A DNA stretch of 64,000 nucleotides, taken from contig VGFA01000007.1 of assembly GCA_016869025.1 (NCBI GenBank), positions 1 to 64,000 of the forward strand, given 5' to 3'. Of this stretch, positions 59,830-64,000 are shown piece after piece (the stretch's first letter is position 1; the number at the start of each line of letters is the position of its first letter). The notes beneath the pieces are model-generated. The model did not search any database, was not told the DNA's origin, and was given only the letters and a program-made list of their open reading frames with translations. The translations under genes and the position numbers were made by a program. This DNA is from Armatimonadota bacterium. GTDB taxonomy: Bacteria; Sysuimicrobiota; Sysuimicrobiia; Sysuimicrobiales; Humicultoraceae.

Positions 59830-62355
59830 ATGCCTACTCCAGACGATACCCGCAACAGCGATATCCTTGCCAGCCGCAGGGTGCCCGCGGACCAGGTCCG
59901 CTGGACGTGCCTGCCGGAGGACCTGCCGTTTGAGACCACAGCCAATCTCCCCTCCGGGGAGAGTATTGTTGGGCAGGACCGTGCTGTCCGGGCGCTCGAT
60001 TTCGGTCTGACCGTCTCCCAGCCCGGCTACAACATCTTCGTGGCCGGACCCGTGGGAACCGGACGGACCACCTATACCCAGAGCCGGGTGCAGCAGGTCG
60101 CCGCCGCCCAGGAGGTGCCATCCGACTGGATCTACGTGCACAACTTCCAGCATCCCGATCAGCCCATGGCGATCTCACTTCCTCCGGGTGAAGGGTCCCG
60201 GTTCCGCCGCGGGGTCGAGCGCCTGGTGGACGAACTCAAGGATTCGATACGCAAGTTGTTCGCCAGCGAGACGTTCGAAGCCAAGCGCAGCGGGGTCGTC
60301 CAGGCCTTCGAGCAGCAGGCGAACACGATCTGGCGCGACCTGGAGGCGGAGGCGCGGCGCCTGGGCTTCGCGCTCCAGCGTACGCCCGTTGGCATAGTAA
60401 CGATCCCGATCGCGCCGTCCGGAGAGCCGCTGGCAGACGAGCAACTGGCCCAACTCACCGCGGCCCACCGCCAGGAGCTTGAGCGCCGGGCGCGGGCGCT
60501 GCAGGAGAGCGTGGGCGATGCCACCCGCAAGGTGCGCGGCATCGAGCGGGAGGCGAAGGAGGCGGTGCAGGAGCTGGAGCGCTCCGCCGTTCTCTCGGTG
60601 GCCAGCCACGCGGTGGAGGCGCTCAAGCAGCACTACGCCGGCCACGAGCGGATCGTTGGGTGGCTGGACCGCTTCCTTGCCGACGTTGTCGACCGCCACG
60701 ACGACTTCAAGGACGAGACGGCCCAACAGCCGCAACTCCCGTTCATGGCCCGGCGGGCAGAGTTCACGCGCTACCAGGTCAACCTCCTTATTGATAACAG
60801 CCAGACCCGGGGCGCGCCGGTGGTGCTCGAGCTGAACCCCACCTACTACAACCTGTTCGGCAAGGCGGAGTTTCGAGGCGAGTTCGGTGCCATGGTCACC
60901 GACTTCACCATGATAAAGCCCGGTGCCATTCACCGCGCCAACGGGGGCTACCTGATCGTCCAGGCACGGGATTTGCTGGTGGCGCCGTTCTCGTGGGACG
61001 GCCTGAAGCGCATGCTGAAGAGCCGCGAGGTACGCATAGAGAACATCGCCGAGCAGTACGGGTTGTTCGCTGCCGCGACGCTGCGCCCTGAACCGATCCC
61101 TCTGAACGTCAAGGTGATTGTCATCGGCGCCTCCATCATCCACCATCTGCTGTACCAGCTCGACGACGACTTCCCCAAGTTGTTCAAGATCAAGGCCGAC
61201 TTCGACGTGGACGTCGAGCGCACCAAGACCGCGATGGTCGAGTACGCGCAGGCGATCGGGACGATCTGCCGCCGGCAGGGGCTGCTGCCCTTCGACCGCA
61301 GCGCCGTGGCCCGCACGCTCGAGCAGAGCGCGCGGATCGCCGACGACCAGCACCGGCTTTCGATGCGGTTCAACGAGATGGTGGACGTGATCTACGAGGC
61401 CGCGGCGTGGGCGAAGACCGAGGGGGCATCGGTGGTGTCGGCGCCTCACGTCGTGCGCGCGATAGAGGAGCGCATACGGCGCAGCAACCGGATCGAGGAA
61501 CGCATCCGCGACCTGATCCGCAACGGGCAGATCCTGGTCAGCGTGGACGGGTCCGCGGTGGGGCAGGTGAACGGGCTGTCGGTCCTGATGCTGGGCGACT
61601 ACGCCTTTGGCAGGCCGTCGCGGGTGACCGCGCGCACATTCGTCGGCGGCCGGGGAGTAGTCAACATCGAGCGCGAGACCCAGATGTCCGGCCGCATCCA
61701 CAGCAAGGGCGTGTTGACGCTGTCGGCCTACCTGGGCGGGAAGTTTGCCCGGCGGCGTCCGCTTTCCCTCAATGCCTCGATCACATTTGAGCAAACCTAT
61801 GAGGAGGTCGAGGGGGACTCCGCCTCATCCACCGAGCTGTACGCGCTGCTCAGCGACCTGGCCGGGGCGCCGATAGACCAGGGGATTGCCGTCACCGGCT
61901 CCGTGAACCAGAAGGGCGAGATCCAGCCGATCGGTGGGGTCAACGAGAAGATCGAGGGCTTCTACTACGCGTGCAAGACGCTGGGGCTGACCGGCAGGCA
62001 GGGCGTGCTGATCCCCCACCAGAACCTGCGCAACCTGATGCTGAACGACGAGGTGACCGGGGCTGTTCGGGAAGGCAAGTTCGGCATCTGGGCCGTGCGC
62101 TCGATTGACGAGGGCATCGAGGTGCTAACCGGGCTGCCCGCGGGCCAGGCCGACGAAGCGGGGAGCTACCCCGAGGGTACGCTCAACTTCATGGTGGCTC
62201 AGCGTCTAGACGAACTGGCGGATCTGCTGCGCCGGTTTGCGCCCCACCGCGCGGCGCGCGACGAGGCGAGAACCCGCGAGGAAGGTGCGGACAAGGAGGC
62301 GCTGCCCGACGCCACCCCGGACGCTCCGGGCACGGACCCGCCGGAGGCCGGCTAG
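59830..62355 (+). CDS. Lon-like ATP-dependent protease (AAA/S16 family, LonB/LonC-like)
   Basis: An 841-residue protein without the N-terminal LAN domain of classic Lon. It begins with LPFETTANLPSGESIVGQDRAV. A modified P-loop GPVGTGRTT lies near residue 74, and a long coiled-coil insert spans about 130-300. The C-terminal S16 protease domain has Ser664 (GDSAS) and Lys707 (NEKIEG), 43 residues apart as in other Lon dyads. No membrane segment is obvious. The C-terminus is charged and low-complexity and ends within a 35-bp tandem repeat. Confidence 0.9.
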   Translation: MPTPDDTRNSDILASRRVPADQVRWTCLPEDLPFETTANLPSGESIVGQDRAVRALDFGLTVSQPGYNIFVAGPVGTGRTTYTQSRVQQVAAAQEVPSDWIYVHNFQHPDQPMAISLPPGEGSRFRRGVERLVDELKDSIRKLFASETFEAKRSGVVQAFEQQANTIWRDLEAEARRLGFALQRTPVGIVTIPIAPSGEPLADEQLAQLTAAHRQELERRARALQESVGDATRKVRGIEREAKEAVQELERSAVLSVASHAVEALKQHYAGHERIVGWLDRFLADVVDRHDDFKDETAQQPQLPFMARRAEFTRYQVNLLIDNSQTRGAPVVLELNPTYYNLFGKAEFRGEFGAMVTDFTMIKPGAIHRANGGYLIVQARDLLVAPFSWDGLKRMLKSREVRIENIAEQYGLFAAATLRPEPIPLNVKVIVIGASIIHHLLYQLDDDFPKLFKIKADFDVDVERTKTAMVEYAQAIGTICRRQGLLPFDRSAVARTLEQSARIADDQHRLSMRFNEMVDVIYEAAAWAKTEGASVVSAPHVVRAIEERIRRSNRIEERIRDLIRNGQILVSVDGSAVGQVNGLSVLMLGDYAFGRPSRVTARTFVGGRGVVNIERETQMSGRIHSKGVLTLSAYLGGKFARRRPLSLNASITFEQTYEEVEGDSASSTELYALLSDLAGAPIDQGIAVTGSVNQKGEIQPIGGVNEKIEGFYYACKTLGLTGRQGVLIPHQNLRNLMLNDEVTGAVREGKFGIWAVRSIDEGIEVLTGLPAGQADEAGSYPEGTLNFMVAQRLDELADLLRRFAPHRAARDEARTREEGADKEALPDATPDAPGTDPPEAG

Positions 62356-62454
62356 TCGAGCGTCGGCAGGTCCAGCAGACCGCCGGCTAGTCGAGCGTCG
62401 GCAGGTCCAGCAGACCGCCGGCTAGTCGAGCGACGGCAGGTCCTGCAGGCCGCG
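62350..62454. repeat. Three 35-bp tandem repeats spanning the stop codons of convergent genes
   Basis: Units 62350-62384 and 62385-62419 are identical; 62420-62454 has diverged at a few positions. Each begins GGCTAGTCGAGCG. The first copy's CTAG is the Lon-like gene stop. The third copy's CTAG is, on the other strand, the DinB gene stop. The unit encodes a version of the DinB C-terminus (LDLPTLD). Because 35 is not a multiple of three, the three CTAG copies fall in all three frames on both strands. Confidence 0.92.
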
Positions 62455-62865
62455 CAGGGTCATTATCTGCCCCACGTGATAGCTGTCGTGCGCGATGTAG
62501 GGCGCGAGCCGTTCCAGTTTCTTCTCATCGGCGGTGCCGATGGCTTCCGAGACCTGCCGGTGGGAGTCCGCGAACCGGCTGCGCGCGGTCTGCCAGGCAT
62601 CGTCACTGACCTCGGAGGGCTCTTCCCAGTTGCGGCGCTTGATCTCATCCTCGCCCGGCTTGTCCCCGGCCATTGCGCGCAACGCGTACTCGCGCCAGAA
62701 GAGGATGTGGTGGAGGATCTGCCAGATGGAGTGCCGCTGCGGCGCGCTCTTCCAGGCCGCCTGTTGCGCCGTGAGTCCCTCCAGCGCTTTCCCCCATCCC
62801 ACGTGATACAGGCCCTCGGTCCAGGCCCTCTGCCACAAATCGAAAAGCCACTGCCGGTCGGCCAT
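62422..62865 (-). CDS. DinB family protein
   Basis: A 147-residue four-helix-bundle protein. The metal-binding histidines of the DinB/YfiT family are present in SIWQILHHILFWREY and APYIAHDSYHVGQI. Related enzymes include bacillithiol and mycothiol transferases, but most DinB proteins are uncharacterised. ATG 62865 is six bases from GGAGGG; GTG 62868 is also possible. The last residues (LQDLPSLD) lie in the 35-bp tandem repeat shared with the Lon-like gene end. The SRP RNA is upstream on the same strand. Confidence 0.85.
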   Translation of the reverse strand: MADRQWLFDLWQRAWTEGLYHVGWGKALEGLTAQQAAWKSAPQRHSIWQILHHILFWREYALRAMAGDKPGEDEIKRRNWEEPSEVSDDAWQTARSRFADSHRQVSEAIGTADEKKLERLAPYIAHDSYHVGQIMTLRGLQDLPSLD

Positions 62866-62949
62866 CACATGCCCTCCTTTACCCTCGTCCTGGTCGGCAC
62901 GATGTAAAGGCCGTGCACCCGCCTTCGACAACCATCTCCCGGGCGGTAT

Positions 62950-63177
62950 CCGCGCCGCCGGCTCCGGCCAGGTTTCCCTGCGGCACACGGGGCGGCTGAC
63001 GTACCGTTGCTCCCTTCCGGGCCTGGCGGGGTTGGTCAGTTCCCGTTGCACAGGACCCGGCCCTCCTTGCTGCGCGCGCGGGCCTGGCCCCACGAGATGG
63101 CGCCTCTGGGCGGGAGTTCAGCCCCGCTGTAGCGGATTGCGGGTACAGGGAACCGCTAGCTCCCCACCTAGCACGGC
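62950..63177 (-). ncRNA. ffs: Signal recognition particle RNA, long bacterial type
   Basis: On the minus strand the conserved helix 8 appears as GGCCCGGAAGGGAGCAACGG, with the G-G-A-A tetraloop flanks that bind Ffh, followed by GCCCCGTGTGCC. Upstream are the Alu-like elements GTGCTAGGTGGGGAG, GGTTCCCTGTACCCGCAATC and GCTACAGC, which are typical of the long SRP RNAs of Bacillus, Actinobacteria and Thermotoga. GGGGCCAGG near the middle can pair with CCTGGCC near the 3' end to close helix 5. The exact ends are estimated to within about 10 bases. Confidence 0.9.
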
Positions 63178-63184
63178 CACAGGC

Positions 63185-63190
63185 ATCATA
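63185..63190 (-). promoter_or_regulatory. Predicted -10 element of the SRP RNA gene
   Basis: TATGAT on the minus strand lies 8 to 13 bases before the inferred SRP RNA 5' end, the right distance for a -10 box. No good -35 hexamer is seen at 16-18 bases, so the promoter assignment rests on position and on one hexamer. Confidence 0.45.
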
Positions 63191-63361
63191 CCACGATCAG
63201 TCGGTGGAAGGACCGTTGCATCGTGCCACAATCGGCCGGTGCGCGGATGGGCGCCCGCGCCGGCCTGCAGGAGTTCCTCATCCAGCCGCCGAAGTGCGTT
63301 CCGCTAGATGGACTTTATATCATCAATCGGAACGCCAGCGCTACCCTGTAGGAGCACGACA

Positions 63362-64000
63362 GTGTCGAGCGTCAGGGCAGTGACCAGAGCTCTGGACATC
63401 CTGGATGCGCTGGCAGAAGGCCCACTCTCGACCGGCGAGATCGCGCGCCGCATAGGCCTCCCCAAGACGACCACCCACCGGTTGCTCGCGACGCTTGAGA
63501 ACCGGGGGTGCGTGTTTCGGCCGCATCCGACTGCCGAACTCCAGCTCGGACCGCACCTCCTGCACCTGGCCATGCGGGTGCGCGTGGTGACGGACCTGCG
63601 CGAGGCCGCCATGCCGGTGATGCGCTGCCTGCGTGACCAGTTTGGAGAGACGGTGAACCTCAACCTGCTGGTGGGCAACGAGCGCCTCTGCGTAGCCTCA
63701 ATCGAAGGCATCCACGAAGTGCGCTCTGTCGGAGTGGTGGGCCAGCGCTCGCCGCTGCACAGCGGGGCCGCGGCGCGCGCCATTCTTGCCTTTCTGCCCG
63801 ATGAGCGCATTCAGGACTACCTGGCCGAGGTCCCTCTGGTCAGGATGACCGACAACACAATCACCGACCCGGCCCGGTTGTGGGAGGCCGTGAGAGAGAC
63901 CCGCCGGCTGGGCTATGTCGTGACCACCGGCGAACGGAATCCAGGGGCGACCTCGGTCGGGGCACCCGTGCGGAACGCCTCCGGCGAGGTCATCGGCAGC
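63362..64000 (+). CDS. IclR-family transcriptional regulator (3' end outside window)
   Basis: 213 residues are visible to the window edge, still open. The N-terminal winged helix (TRALDILDALAEGPLSTGEIARRIGLPKTTTHRLLATLENRG) is typical of IclR. The start of the GAF-like effector domain follows (VNLNLLVGNERLCVASIEG, SPLHSGAAARAILAFLP). GTG 63362 has GGAG seven bases upstream. About 40-45 residues are missing compared with the usual 250-260. Its targets presumably lie to the right of the window. Confidence 0.9.
   Translation, partial: MSSVRAVTRALDILDALAEGPLSTGEIARRIGLPKTTTHRLLATLENRGCVFRPHPTAELQLGPHLLHLAMRVRVVTDLREAAMPVMRCLRDQFGETVNLNLLVGNERLCVASIEGIHEVRSVGVVGQRSPLHSGAAARAILAFLPDERIQDYLAEVPLVRMTDNTITDPARLWEAVRETRRLGYVVTTGERNPGATSVGAPVRNASGEVIGS

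Overview
The window is dense, high-G+C bacterial chromosome with short intergenic gaps, many GTG or TTG starts and many 1-14 bp gene overlaps. There is no rRNA, no tRNA that I could recognise, no CRISPR array and no transposase. A long SRP RNA with an Alu-like 5' part, GTP-type PEP carboxykinase, PPi-type phosphofructokinase, tyrosine phenol-lyase and many amino-acid/peptide genes suggest a member of the Terrabacteria-like lineages (Actinobacteria, Chloroflexi, Armatimonadota or a related uncultured phylum). They do not suggest a typical proteobacterium. The taxonomic guess is inference; no marker gene settles it.

Layout. 1-2763: a methyltransferase, an AlkD-type glycosylase and an orphan HlyD adaptor. 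2764-5930: a mosaic patch with a well-formed integron attC site, two cassette-like genes and several truncated genes. 5964-10279: a 4-hydroxybutyryl-CoA dehydratase with all known active-site residues, then a two-gene cytochrome bd-superfamily oxidoreductase whose first subunit carries a C-terminal c-type haem. 10382-15799: an ABC-2 exporter operon, a LysE exporter and an MFS exporter. 15796-18204: a VapBC pair, an acyl-CoA dehydrogenase and a damaged RelBE pair. 18378-19775: tyrosine phenol-lyase.

19786-26512 is a minus-strand corrinoid operon that looks like methionine synthase taken apart. It has separate genes for the homocysteine-binding, methyl-THF-binding, B12-binding and activation modules, plus a RamA-like [2Fe-2S]/ASKHA reactivase. 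A RelBE module with its own promoter sits inside it. Between the activation gene and the reactivase gene, a 17-bp tandem repeat creates three six-codon minicistrons, each joined to the next by an ATGA stop/start overlap.

26721-29995: bacterioferritin, a haemolysin III protein, a flavin-binding protein, a small pyrophosphatase-like protein and a QueG-like iron-sulfur protein. 30009-36122: a central-carbon node with PEP carboxykinase, a PHP phosphatase and an MFS protein divergent from two phosphofructokinases, one ATP-type and one PPi-type by signature residues. 36180-40035: an operon of 2-hydroxyacid dehydrogenase, SIS sugar-phosphate isomerase and an ABC-2 exporter. 40117-48077: an M20 amidohydrolase, an aldo/keto reductase and a complete five-gene oligopeptide-type ABC importer. 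48282-54431: an LLM oxidoreductase, an FAH-family hydrolase and a purine-salvage operon. 54566-59744: a class III aminotransferase, a sulfonate/nitrate-type ABC importer, a PfkB kinase and a GYD protein. 59830-64000: a Lon-like protease, a DinB protein, the SRP RNA and a partial IclR regulator.

A recurring oddity is short tandem duplication exactly at gene borders (25833, 39011, 55862, 62350), in two cases repeating a palindromic CTAG that serves as the stop codon of convergent genes.
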